Of a DNA stretch of 64,000 bases, positions 48,962 through 58,681 are shown in pieces; position 1 is the stretch's first letter; each line of letters opens with the position of its first letter. Both the position numbers and the translations under genes were made by a program. The notes below the pieces were generated by a model that ran no database searches, was not told the DNA's origin, and saw only the letters and a list, made by a program, of their open reading frames with translations. The DNA comes from Filobasidium wieringae (lineage: Eukaryota > Basidiomycota > Tremellomycetes > Filobasidiales > Filobasidiaceae): NCBI GenBank assembly GCA_001600055.1, contig BCIV01000011.1, positions 682,001 through 746,000 of the forward strand, in the 5' to 3' direction.

Positions 48962-49542
48962 ACGCTTCTCAACCCAACCTCTCGCCCATCCTGCAGAAGA
49001 AGCTCTCGATCCTCTTGGCCAACCGGATCATCTTCCCTCTGCCCCGTATCCCTCTCTTCCGAGATTGATACCCATCACTTCCTCCTCTACTTTGTTTTTC
49101 GCTGGTTCTAGACCGCTCTATACTAGTCTAATGGATGCGCGTCGTTGTTCTTTGTATCTCTTCTTCTTCTGTCATGAGATATTGTATGATTTGAATGTTG
49201 CTTTCGTCGTGCGAGACGCTCCCGGTCGTGGGGATTGGGTTTCGAATCGAGGGCAAGAGATACGACCCGACGTTTCATCGCTACACCTTGACCATCGATG
49301 AAGTGAGAGTACTTTACGGCTAGACGTGATCAAATGAGGTAAGATTCCGTCTGACCGGATTTCGTCGTCAGACTAGGAAAGAAGATCAACTTTCTCAGAC
49401 GTTTGTATCCCAGAACGATGCACGATTGCTATTCTGTAGCTCACCGTTTTTCACGGAATCAGGCAACGTAGAGTACAAGGTAGAGGGGGGAAGAGGGTAC
49501 CCCAACTCGACTGGCATGAAGATGTACGAATTGACGAGTTAA

Positions 49543-49587
49543 CAGTTCAACGATTCAACGATTCAAAGATTCAGCGATTCAACGAAC
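49543..49587 (+). repeat. Short tandem repeat, GATTCAAC-type 9-mer
   Basis: About five imperfect copies of (A/C)GATTCAA in 45 bp, downstream of H2A. Probably slippage-generated. Confidence 0.7.
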
Positions 49588-49920
49588 GGACGAGAGAAGT
49601 TATTAATTGGAAACTAGAAGCTGATCTCTGATTGAGTGGGATGAACGACCTCATCCCTATTCCCTCGTCCGTACCTCATCCTAAGGTTGCTTAGCGATAA
49701 CGTTCCTTCATCTTTTATCAACCGAGAAGACCGAGGGTGAGGAGAGAAAGTGACAGGTGAGTGACAGGAGGTGAGAAGCAAGAGAGGATGACGGAGCGAG
49801 CGTGATCCGTCCGTGCAGAAGTCCCCGTGGTCCGGCCGACGAATCACATAGTGTCCGTCGTTGAGTGCTCTTCGATCTGTATAATCCATGTTCACCTGTC
49901 TCGTTCATCGCTTACAACCC

Positions 49921-49975
49921 CCATCTCCCATCCCCCATCCCCCATCCCCCATCCCCCATCCATCCATCCATCCAC
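49921..49975 (+). repeat. CCCCCAT minisatellite, 3' of NDUFS5-like gene
   Basis: Four to five tandem CCCCCAT units followed by four CCAT units. On the mRNA strand it is G-rich (ATGGGGG)n, able to form a G-quadruplex, and is complementary to the repeat at 50187-50225. Confidence 0.85.
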
Positions 49976-49991
49976 CTGCACAAGTGCAGAT

Positions 49992-50801
49992 CTACTTCCC
50001 CCCCTCCCCCCCCTCCTCGGGCCTGATCAACCCCAGACTAACGATCACCCCCTTGCTCGCCTCGGCCGCGGCTTTTCGGGAGTCGGACTGCTCGGTCGCC
50101 GTCTTGCTTAGGAAGTGTTGCTTGATTTGTTTTGCGCGGGCGATCTGGGTGGGGGTGATGGGGGTTGGTGTGGGTGTGGATGGTGGGATGGGGGATGGGG
50201 GATGGGGGATGGGGGATGGGGGAGAGGTGAGGAAGGGGTGAAAGGGAACGGGGAGAGGTGAGGAGGGAAGTGTGTGGAAAGGGCAAGAGAAGGAAGGGAG
50301 ATCAGTTAGGGTTGTACGTCGTGTGAGAAGATGGGGATGGGACAGGACCGAGGGAAGGGAATAGCAGGTAAAGGAAGAGGAGTCGAGATTTCGGATCTAG
50401 CCATTCGAGATTCGTATTCTCCTCTCCTTCCCTCTCTAATGTCCCATCTAACCCCCCACCCCCTCCCCTTGCCTGACTGGAAAGACGATCCGAGACGCAC
50501 CTCTTTAGTCCTGTGGAGGCACTCGAGGTAGTCTTCCTTGGGAAGAACACATTCTTGAGGATCCTCTGCGCCGGCGTAGCACTGATACAGGGTTACAGAT
50601 CAAGGTGAGTCATTGTCTGTATGAACGATCGAGATGCGATAAGACTGGCCGTCACTCACCTTCATGAATTCGGTAAAGAAGGCATGGCACCGACTTGGAC
50701 CGTTGTTGTAACCGAAACCAGCCTGTCGAGCGGGAGCGAGTGAGGGTTGGTCAGCCAATGAGCGGGCGATGGGTGAAGCTGGTTCGGAGACTCACGCTCA
50801 T
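49992..50801 (-). CDS. NDUFS5-like accessory subunit of mitochondrial complex I
   Basis: Small twin-Cys subunit of NADH:ubiquinone oxidoreductase, facing the intermembrane space. Exons 50796-50801, 50660-50722, 50501-50581 and 49992-50144 (100 residues, all phase 0). MSAGFGYNNGPSRCHAFF, TEFMKCYAGAEDPQECVLP and KEDYLECLHRTKE show the CHCH-type Cys-x9-Cys pairs of the family, then a helical Lys/Ala-rich tail AKQIKQHFLSKTATEQSDS and a Gly/Glu end. The first coding exon is only ATG-AGC. Intron 3 (50145-50500) is 356 nt, the longest assigned here, and holds a G-rich minisatellite. The presence of the gene implies a respiratory complex I. Confidence 0.87.
50187..50225 (+). repeat. ATGGGGG minisatellite in intron 3 of the NDUFS5-like gene
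   Basis: Five tandem GATGGGG units on the plus strand, C-rich in the transcript. It is the reverse complement of the repeat at 49921-49975, and the last exon lies between the two. Confidence 0.85.
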
Positions 50802-51109
50802 CCTGTTTCAGTGTGTTGTTTCAGCGTTGTTTGTGGTTGTGATTCGTGTTTTGTGAGAAGAATCGGAGAATCAAAAGTCGAGATTGAACGAATAGAGGTC
50901 GTTGCATAGGAAGGTTGTGGGTCGTATTGACACGTCATTCATGGAAAGATAGGGTACACACGTTGTACGTTATCAAATCTTGCTTATGACGCAGCCACTA
51001 CTAGATTCACCTTGAACACGGATATCGACCTCGTCTTGGACGTTCAACACTGCTCGACACTGCTCTACTCTACCCTGCTCTACCCTACCACACACCACCA
51101 CACACCACC
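50802..51109. other. NDUFS5-like/SAC6 divergent promoter
   Basis: 308 bp. The SAC6 side carries repeated CTGCTCTAC and CACACCACCA units just before the ATG. No named element. Confidence 0.5.
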
Positions 51110-53579
51110 ATGCAGTCAATCAGGCTAGCAAAGAAATACCCCCAGTTGAAACAGGACGAGGTCATGAGCCTCGTCAACCAATTCAAGCGAGTCCCCCTTG
51201 CGTCCCGGCTCATTCGAATCGAAACCTGACCAGCTCTTCACGCTCACGTTCACGCTCACACACACACAGCCAGATCGACGTGGACGATAAAGGTAAACTC
51301 GACCAAGCCACCGTCCTCCAACAATTATCCACGACCAACACCGCTTCCTACGATACCGCACGAGAAGCTCTCAAACGTACCAATCTCGATGCGTCGGGGA
51401 AGATCGAGCTGGAAGATTGGGTACAGTTGCACGCCCTTTTGAAGGAAGGGAAGGGTCAGGATGTGGAGGCTGTCAAGGGAAAGATCGCCGTGCAGGGGAC
51501 CAAGGGGACGAACGCTCAGCATACGATCAATGAGGATGAGAGGAGGAGTTTTACGGATCATATTAATGCTGTGAGTAAGGGTACGGGTTCGCGGGCTTGA
51601 ACGAGGGGGGGAGGCTGATGATTGGGGTACGTCTTGAGGGTAGGTTTTGGCAGGGGATTCGGACGTTGGACAACTTCTTCCTATTCCCACGGATACCATG
51701 CAACTGTTCGATGAATGTCGAGGTGCGTCCCGGCTTGTCCTTGTTATCACCCCTCGACTCGTGCTTGAGTGAACTCCCTGACCCTCTTTCCTTCTATACC
51801 CTCGCAGACGGTCTGATCCTTTGTAAATTGATCAACGACTCGGTACCCGATACGATCGATGATCGAGTCCTCAACAAGCCCACCTCCAAACGCGCCCTGA
51901 ACGCATTCCAAATCACGGAGAACAACAATATCGTCATCACCTCTTCCAAAGGAATCGGATGTTCCGTCGTCAACATCGGATCGCAGGACATTTCCGAGGG
52001 AAGGGAACATTTGATCTTGGGGTTGATTTGGCAGATCATTAGGAGAGGACTGTTGAGCAAGATCGATATCAAACAACACCCCGAGCTTTATCGGTTGTTG
52101 GATGATGGAGAGACTTTGGAGGAGTTTTTGAGGTTGCCACCTGATCAGATCTTGTTGAGGTGGTTCAACTATCATTTGAAGGCGGCCAAGTGGGGTAGAA
52201 AGTGGGTCAGCCCTCCGCTCGTGCTAAGAGTCAGGAACGGATGGACGTGGACTACCTTGACTGACCCAGGTTTTGCCTTTCTTTCCTCACAGGGTGACCA
52301 ACTTTTCAAAAGACGTTTCCGATGGGGAAAACTATACCGTCCTCCTCAACCAACTCAAACCCGATCAGTGTTCCCGTTCCCCACTCCAGACGAAAGATCT
52401 CCACCAACGTGCCGAACAGATCCTCTCGAACGCGGATAAGATCGGGTGTAGGAGGTTCTTGACGCCTAATTCCCTCGTCGCGGGGAACCCAAAGTTGAAC
52501 TTGGCCTTCGTCGCTCATCTCTTCAACACTCATCCGGGGTTGGAACCGTTGGAAGACGTACCGGCCCCTGAGATTGAGGATTTCGATGCCGAGGGGGAAA
52601 GGGAAGCGAGGGTCTTCACGCTCTGGTTGAATTCCCTCGACGTCGATCCGGGCGTCTATAACTTGTTTGAAGATTTGAAGGATGGGAACGTACTGCTTCA
52701 AGGGTTCGACAAGGTTATCCCCGGGAGCGTCATCTGGAGGAGAGTCAGCAAGCCTAAAGAGGGGCAGGAACTTTCCAGGTTCAAGGCGGTCGAGAATACC
52801 AATTACGCCGTCGAGTTGGCCATGCAGAACAAGATGCATATCGTAGGGATTCAGGGGAGCGATATCGTGGATGGAACCAAGACTTTGGTACTGGGTTTGG
52901 TTTGGCAGTTGATGAGGTCAGTCGTCGTCGTCCGTTGTGGTGGGGTGGGCGAGTCGTCACAGGCGGGCTGATCTTCGTCTTCTCGCCTCGGTCAGGATGT
53001 CGATCAATCACACCCTCTCCTCGCTCTCCAAGAACGGGAAGGGAGTGACCGATATGGAAATGGTCAGATGGGCCAACGAGAAGGTCAAATCCGGAGGGAA
53101 ATCCAGCACGATGAGATCATTCAAAGACCCCGGTTTGAGCAACGCGGTGTTCTTCCTCGACCTGCTCAACGCCATCAAACCGGGCTACGTGGATTACTCG
53201 CTCGTCACTCAGGGAAAGAACGATGAGGAGAAGAGGTCGAATGGTACGTCCCGCGGTGGATTCGATTTGTGACACGCGTGTTGGGTTGGCTGATACGATG
53301 TGGGTGGGAAACGATAGCCAAGTTGGCCATCTCTATCGCAAGGAAATTGAACGCTCTGATCTTCTTGGTTCCCGAGGGTGAGTCGTGGACGTTTGTCTAG
53401 TGATGATATACCCCTGATCACAGCTTGCTATACAGATATCGTCGACGTTCGACCACGTTTGGTGAGTTTCCTTCCTGTTCACGGCACTCGATCGGATCTA
53501 GTTCGCTCATCGCGGTTCATCTTTACAGATCCTCACTTTCGTCGGGTCGCTCATGGCCGTGGACTCGAACTTGCACTAG
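51110..53579 (+). CDS. SAC6: Fimbrin/plastin actin-bundling protein
   Basis: Cross-links F-actin in endocytic patches and cables. Nine exons: 51110-51186, 51270-51570, 51644-51722, 51808-52201, 52293-52916, 52996-53243, 53318-53377, 53436-53461, 53529-53579 (619 residues). An EF-hand region comes first (DVDDKGKLDQATVL and NLDASGKIELEDW), then four calponin-homology domains forming two actin-binding units. Landmarks: DGLILCKLINDSVPDTID, SKRALNAFQITENNNIV, LGLIWQIIRRGLL, LLRWFNYHLKAA, DGENYTVLLNQLKPD, LAFVAHLFNTHPGLEP, RFKAVENTNYAVELA and LVLGLVWQLMRMSI. Intron 1 uses a GC donor (GCGAGT); no GT donor keeps the frame. The end, GSLMAVDSNLH, follows a 26-nt exon. Confidence 0.95.
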
Positions 53580-54008
53580 CCGAGCATCGTAAAACCCTTA
53601 AAAGGGATCCATGTTCATCACGTTCTTGCTCTTGCCCCGTTTTCGTCTCGATCCATATTCCGAAACGCTCAATCTGTCATCTTGTCATTAATCCATTCAT
53701 TGTAGTTCGAGGAGAAGAAAAAGGTGATTATGCTATTTACTATTTGTCCCCTGTCCTGCGTCGTTGTTCTCGCCATAAACGCACCGGCTGCATGGCATGG
53801 GCTTTCTTCGATACGAAGGATATATGTGTCACGAGACGAAAGCGAGAAGTAATCGACTTCCTTTCTCCTTGCCCTGTAGCGAGAAGCGGGATGACCTGAT
53901 CATAGACTGTTTAATCTCGTATCTAAAGGGTTCTTCGTGCCCGGTCTTGACATGGGTTAAGAATCCTACTACATACAATCGCTTCATCATCCCTCTGTAC
54001 TCCAAATC
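53580..54008. other. Intergenic, SAC6 to orphan gene A
   Basis: 429 bp holding the SAC6 3' end and the promoter of the next gene. Nothing recognised. Confidence 0.5.
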
Positions 54009-54635
54009 ATGAGCGATTCTAGTGACCAACAATCACATCCCTCTCGATCTTCCTCCCCGAGCGGATTCACTGCTCGTTCGAGCTCCAGTACTCATCCAGG
54101 CTCTTCGGAATCAGAACTTTCTTCCGCTGCAAGTATACCGGAAACTTCATACCGAGAGAGGCCAGATTCGAAAGCTCCAATTGACCCGCAAGCTCGACTA
54201 TGGGATCACCTCGAAGCTAGTCTCATGCCCATAATCAACGCTCACTTGAACGGTTTTCGAGAACTTATGAAAGACTATAGTTCTAATACGGCTGTTCTAT
54301 CCGACATGAAAAGAGTCGAGTTGGCTATCTTGGAACTGTTCCCGGAGTGCGTCAAGCCTAAACCGATCGACGGAAACAAAACAGACAGTGGCCAGGCGAG
54401 GGTCGTTACCGCCTGGACCAAATCAGTAAACGATCTAGAGAACTTGAAGCTACTATCGAAACAAGAGCGAAAGGCGGACACGGCGAGGGGTATTTGCGGA
54501 GGGCTGATACAGGCAATGAATGGATTACACGCTTTCATCGCGCCGTCACCAGACTCGCGCGGAATCGGATATGGACGACATAAGGGTACGTCAAGAGACC
54601 TGGCACTAAGGCTCGCTACTCACATCGATATGTGA
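54009..54635 (+). CDS. Orphan gene A (helical protein with Ser-rich N terminus)
   Basis: Intronless frame of 208 residues. The first 60 residues are disordered, rich in Ser, Pro and Glu (SSTHPGSSESELSSAASI). The rest is predicted helical by eye: LWDHLEASLMPIINAHLNGF, DMKRVELAILELFPE, VVTAWTKSVNDLENLKLL and GGLIQAMNGLHAFI. No family is recognised. It shares with genes B and C the layout of a Ser-rich start plus a domain of about 120 residues with a (V)xxxWxxxxxxL helix and a terminal helix, suggesting distant paralogy (inference). It is convergent with candidate gene D, 21 bp away. Confidence 0.6.
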   Translation: MSDSSDQQSHPSRSSSPSGFTARSSSSTHPGSSESELSSAASIPETSYRERPDSKAPIDPQARLWDHLEASLMPIINAHLNGFRELMKDYSSNTAVLSDMKRVELAILELFPECVKPKPIDGNKTDSGQARVVTAWTKSVNDLENLKLLSKQERKADTARGICGGLIQAMNGLHAFIAPSPDSRGIGYGRHKGTSRDLALRLATHIDM

Positions 54636-54656
54636 CAATTAGCTTGATCGAATTGG

Positions 54657-55197
54657 CTATCTCCCGTTGACAGCATTAACCAGCCCATCCACGAGAGCAG
54701 GAGGAGCAGTATCCTGTGAGAGTTGGTTGATGTACTCTATGAGGACAAACGGAGATAGTTTCTGGATAGTTGATAGTTTTTGCAGTTGGAACGAAGTAAT
54801 GAAATGAGAAAGCGACAAAACAGCTCGAATCGGGGCTGACAATTCTATCCGAGGAGGATCGAACATCAGGTTGTATTGTAGATCGAAAATACGAATAGTG
54901 GATTTATGATCTCGACTCCTTGTTTCAATTTATATATCGCATAACTTTATTTAATAGCGAAAGCCGCCAAGAAGTATCAAGCCGCAAAACCCGTCAATTC
55001 CTCCTACCATATTTTAGGCGGTCTTCCTTTGTTCTCACCTCGGAAGCTAGAAGGAGTCGCCCATCACTGGTCAAAGCTCTTTGTTGCGTACTTAAAACTT
55101 TCACGTACTCGTCGAACTGAATCGAAAGGGTACGTTTTGATAAGGCACGAGCCGAAAAGCGTACCTCAAACAGTCTACCTCTTCGTCTCCCTATCAT
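54657..55197 (-). CDS. Orphan gene D (candidate spliced helical protein)
   Basis: Three exons, 55165-55197, 55008-55116 and 54657-54910, join in agreeing phases and give 131 residues: MIGRRRGRLFE, FDEYVKVLSTQQRALTSDG, then IFDLQYNLMFDPPRIELSAP and LSLSHFITSFQLQKLSTI, LSPFVLIEYINQLSQ. The composition is protein-like over the whole spliced frame and the first junction has a good donor (GTACGC) and acceptor (TTCAG). The second intron (54911-55007, 97 nt) has a weaker GTAGGA donor. No family recognised. Its ATG overlaps that of gene B in TCATGA, so one of the two starts may be wrong. Confidence 0.42.
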
Positions 55198-55663
55198 GAA
55201 CTCTTCGGATACTGGTCGTTCCTTTTCGTCACATGTCGACGGCTCACTATCGAAATCCACCAACTCTTCCACAGGGAATGGGGGAGGACGCTCTGAACAG
55301 ACGCAACCCAACAATGACGCGAGTGAGGATAAGTGTCAACTGTTTAAGAAAGAGTTGATCGCAAATTGGCGAAAGATCGACGATCTGCGCGCAAGCCGTT
55401 CTACCGGAGGGCTGCCAATGGGATATCTGGAGGCTAAGCTGACAAGTATTAAAGACAATGCAGCAATCGTGATTCGCTACTTTGGCTCTACGACTGATAC
55501 CGCGGCTGAAGTTGTGATGAAAGAGGTCAGGTCAGCTTGGGATACGGCGTGGGATGAGCTTGCAGAGGGGACAACAGGAGACAGACTCCTTGCGCTGCTT
55601 GACTACATGCAAACAGCGTTAGAAGAGCAGGTTCTATTTATCAGCACAAACGAGGTCTTCTGA
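55196..55663 (+). CDS. Orphan gene B (helical protein with Ser-rich N terminus)
   Basis: Intronless frame of 155 residues from ATG 55196. Disordered first 45 residues (SSDTGRSFSSHVDGSLSKST), then helices QLFKKELIANWRKIDDLR, YLEAKLTSIKDNAAIVIRYF, VVMKEVRSAWDTAWDELAE and RLLALLDYMQTALEEQ. No known family. Layout resembles genes A and C. A downstream ATG (in GGLPMGYLEAK) would remove the Ser-rich part, so the start is uncertain. Confidence 0.55.
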   Translation: MNSSDTGRSFSSHVDGSLSKSTNSSTGNGGGRSEQTQPNNDASEDKCQLFKKELIANWRKIDDLRASRSTGGLPMGYLEAKLTSIKDNAAIVIRYFGSTTDTAAEVVMKEVRSAWDTAWDELAEGTTGDRLLALLDYMQTALEEQVLFISTNEVF

Positions 55664-56313
55664 AGTGGTGTTGATTATGCTTGTCACAATTAAACATGAC
55701 GTTATTGTTGTATTACAGTAACCTATGCCCATCGATTTCAAAGTGTACTTTACTTTATGGGGTGAGCCGGATTGCAGGACCCCGTAGGTATCCTGACCGC
55801 GGACGTGAAGCAGATTCGCTACAGCAGTCGTTCTCCGGTGCAGCATATCCCACTACGATCCCAAGAAGTATTAGTGATGTAAGGTCACATCGTACAATAT
55901 CTAAAAAATTAGTCGTTCCCGAAATCTGAGTGAAAAGTTTAGCCAGCCACCGTTGGTTGTACGTTCTCAACCTGCCACAAAATCGTGTTGCGCTGACTGC
56001 CCAGTGGCCCTGACGTCTCACGCGGTCATATTGAGTACGCTCGGCGAAGTGTCATTCCGCCAAATTTGGGTTAACAAATTAGTCGGGAAGATGAACGATT
56101 ACAGAGGCCTCGATCTGTTGAAACAGTTATAACGTTCTCAATCACGCCAGTCGCGCTTCCTTTGATTTCGCCACCGTTTCAGCGTTACCATTCGTATAAG
56201 ACATAAGACGTACACATCGATCCATTCTTATCAACCGTTATCGTCAGAGATGTCCGAATATTGGATACAGATTCCGCTTCATCCTCATCTGCAATCTTCA
56301 ATCTACATTGACA
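55664..56313. other. Intergenic between orphan genes B and C
   Basis: 650 bp. No coding frame, repeat or RNA gene recognised. Confidence 0.5.
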
Positions 56314-56940
56314 ATGAGTTCGGAAAACTCAAATAAGAAGGGGAAACGGCCCCGGTCAGATGGTTCTCTCGGGCCTGATGACGATTTCACTACCAAATCG
56401 CCTTATACTATAAGCACCGAATATTTCGAAGGAACGGAGTACAGCGCTTGCAGATCATCTTTGGCTTCTCCTGGAACTAATACTGTTCAATCTGAAGCTA
56501 CATCTCAAGACGCGGTTGGAAATGCCGTAGGATTCAGTGGGGAGACATGAGACGACTACATAGCTTGGTCGCAGGGCAATTCGGAGAAGATGATATTACT
56601 GGTATCGCTCTGCTTGAAGCACGGCGGATTCGACAAATTTTCATATACCCATCAAGACTTCAAGCAATACCTGATAAATGTCAGAAATGCCATAAGGGAA
56701 GGTTCTGGAGATCCTGGAGAGCTACGTATCGCGATGACATCAGAAGAGGGACGGGCGACGACCCAACGAGTTGGAGAATTATGGGCGGAAGTGTTCAGAT
56801 CTCTTGAAGCCAAAGATGTAGATGTCGATTGGACCGAGCGAGCAACCAAGTGCCAAGGTCTACGCGACTGCATAACGGATGCTAGTAACCATCCGCACGG
56901 GCTCGGGCATCCCCTACAACAGACCTCCGAGTACTTCTGA
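56314..56940 (+). CDS. Orphan gene C (helical protein; stop or short intron inside)
   Basis: Two parts of one frame are separated by a TGA at 56548-56550. A 48-nt intron at 56527-56574 (GTAGGA...TCGCAG, a multiple of three) would remove it, giving exons 56314-56526 and 56575-56940 and 192 residues. The N terminus is basic then Ser/Thr-rich (KKGKRPRSDGSLGPDDD). The C-terminal domain reads MILLVSLCLKHGGFDKFS, HQDFKQYLINVRNAIREG, RVGELWAEVFRSLEAKDV and CQGLRDCITDAS. Size and layout match A and B. Without RNA evidence it could also be a broken copy. No family recognised. Confidence 0.5.
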
Positions 56941-57404
56941 TTCTTGTGGGGTCCAACGCCTGCTAGCTCCGTTGTACAATGACAGTCGAGAGCCGATGTT
57001 TCCCTGCTTAAAGTGTGCATCACGCCCTATTCACGATATGATAGTTTGAAGGAGGGCCTATGATAGTCAGACCCATTGTTGCGTCGGTTGACGTCATTTG
57101 ACTTCCTTTCCTGTCGCCACCATTCCAAGAAGCGAATGATCCTGAGCAACTATGTGGGCTCAACCAAGCAATTGCTCCTGAGAAATCCTTCATGGTATCA
57201 TCCTAACCTCCCATACTTGTTTCAATCGTTTACCTCGGACATCTGCCAACTTTGCTTCCGAAGTCCCTGAATAAGCGGACATGAAATGTAAACAAACGCA
57301 TCCCCTCGAGATCTGCAAGTCGAATGACCAGAAGCTTCCTATGATTCTCTCGCTACAAATACAGCCAATCGTACTCTTAGGGCTGAGGCATCAGCATATC
57401 CATT
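56941..57404. other. Intergenic, orphan C to unknown gene
   Basis: 464 bp; nothing recognised beyond short chance frames. Confidence 0.5.
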
Positions 57405-58581
57405 ATGACCGTAAGTGCAACCCCATGTGGAACCTCTGACCGTGACTGATGAGTTCTATAATCAATGACAACAGGACAACCGATACTCCCATCTCCATTA
57501 CTCCGATGCGGCTGTCCGGATGTTGGAATTCGCTTTCGAGGATGAGGAGCAGGATTTTGGAAGGATGGTAGGGTTTGATGAGGGTGAGTCTCCTGTAACT
57601 GACCACGGAAGATCAATAAATCGAAAGCTAAATCATTCGTAATCAGCTATCGAAGTACCTTACGACTTCGAACCACCCGTACCGGACGAGGACGAATGTG
57701 AGCCCACTTAGACTCATCCTGCGTACCTTGCTGAATCAACGGACTTCTTCCGCTATTAGCTACGCTACCATCAAGAAGACACCCTTCCTACCCGTACGGT
57801 AGACCGGTACACCTCTCACACCCAGCTACCACAAGCAGTACTCGAGTTTCCCTGAGCCGAATGAGAGGAAGAAACGGAGTTGGCGTTCAAGAGCTTTTGG
57901 GAAGGTTGGGAATGAGTCAGTCGAGCCTCTATATTTGCGACATGAGACCAAGGTTTATGAAGGACGAATCAAACAGACACTTCTTCATTGAAATCGACCA
58001 AGACTATGTGGAATGATTTCGCTTTGGACGGGAGGAAGGGGTATCCTTCTTCTGGGCTGTGGACTGGGTTGCTGGAGGAAGAAGAGCACCCGGAAGTTCC
58101 TATGGGTATGGCTGTAAGTCGGACGATTCGTTCTCGAAAATTTCGGACAGGAGCCTGATTTTCGAATTTCGGATATCGATCGTAGGGAGCAAAACGACCA
58201 CCCACACCTCCTAGCCCTTCTCTTCGCCCACAACCGGAACCGGAACCATCCCCCGATCCTGAACTATACTACGGTTCCCGGACCCCTTCTCCGTCTCCTA
58301 CCCCTTCGCCTTCTCACGTACCAATCGAAGGTCGCCCAAGTTCCAGTATGCGTATAACCGAAGCGCAAGCGGACTGGCCGGATACCTCTATCGAATCTAT
58401 AGCAGAGAGGATGAGACAGAGGAGAATCAGGAGAGGGCCTGTTGCGAGGATTGACAGCGAGGGGGCGGGGAGTGATAGGGAAGGCTGGACGGAGGAGAGA
58501 AATAGCGGATTGGGAGGGAGGGCGAGGATCAATACGGGGGAATCTCCCGAGCCTTGGTGGGAAGGTGCTACGGGTGCTTAA
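57405..58581 (+). CDS. Hypothetical protein, Pro/Ser-rich, unknown family
   Basis: Six exons: 57405-57410, 57475-57583, 57647-57697, 57760-57915, 57977-58113, 58186-58581 (284 residues, phases agree). The start MTDNRYSHLHYSDAAVRMLE runs into FAFEDEEQDFGRMVGFDE and an acidic stretch. The middle has LSRMRGRNGVGVQELLGRLG and KTMWNDFALDGRKGYP, SGLWTGLLEEEEHPEVP. A Pro-rich linker (SRTPSPSPTPSPSHVP) leads to TEAQADWPDTSIESIAERM and RQRRIRRGPVARIDSEG, a basic helix that looks conserved. The first coding exon is only ATG-ACC. No function can be assigned. Confidence 0.65.
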
Positions 58582-58681
58582 CGAATTCTCATGTAGGATA
58601 AGGATCTAATGAACAATCTCTGTATCGATATTTACAACGTAACGAACTCATGACGATACATCTATAATGAACGGGAAACAT

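Larger units (their letters stand above)
48962..49991. other. Region between convergent H2A and NDUFS5-like genes
   Basis: 1030 bp with both 3' ends. The frame left open from the H2A tail runs to 49301 but looks like read-through, not a gene. Two repeats (49543-49587 and 49921-49975) are listed separately. Confidence 0.5.

Noticed and set aside
48846..49301. Plus-strand frame reaching beyond H2A as a separate gene
   Set aside because: It begins inside H2A exon 2 and continues only if the last H2A intron is kept. It is reported as a possible retention product, not a gene.
49921..50225. Possible CRISPR-like array
   Set aside because: The units are contiguous 7-mers without unique spacers; it is a minisatellite.
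51747..52839. Minus-strand open frames opposite SAC6
   Set aside because: Shadows of highly biased fimbrin exons.
54994..55314. Continuous minus-strand frame of 106 codons
   Set aside because: Its start is TTG and its first part is antisense to gene B. A spliced model (gene D) explains the protein-like part better.
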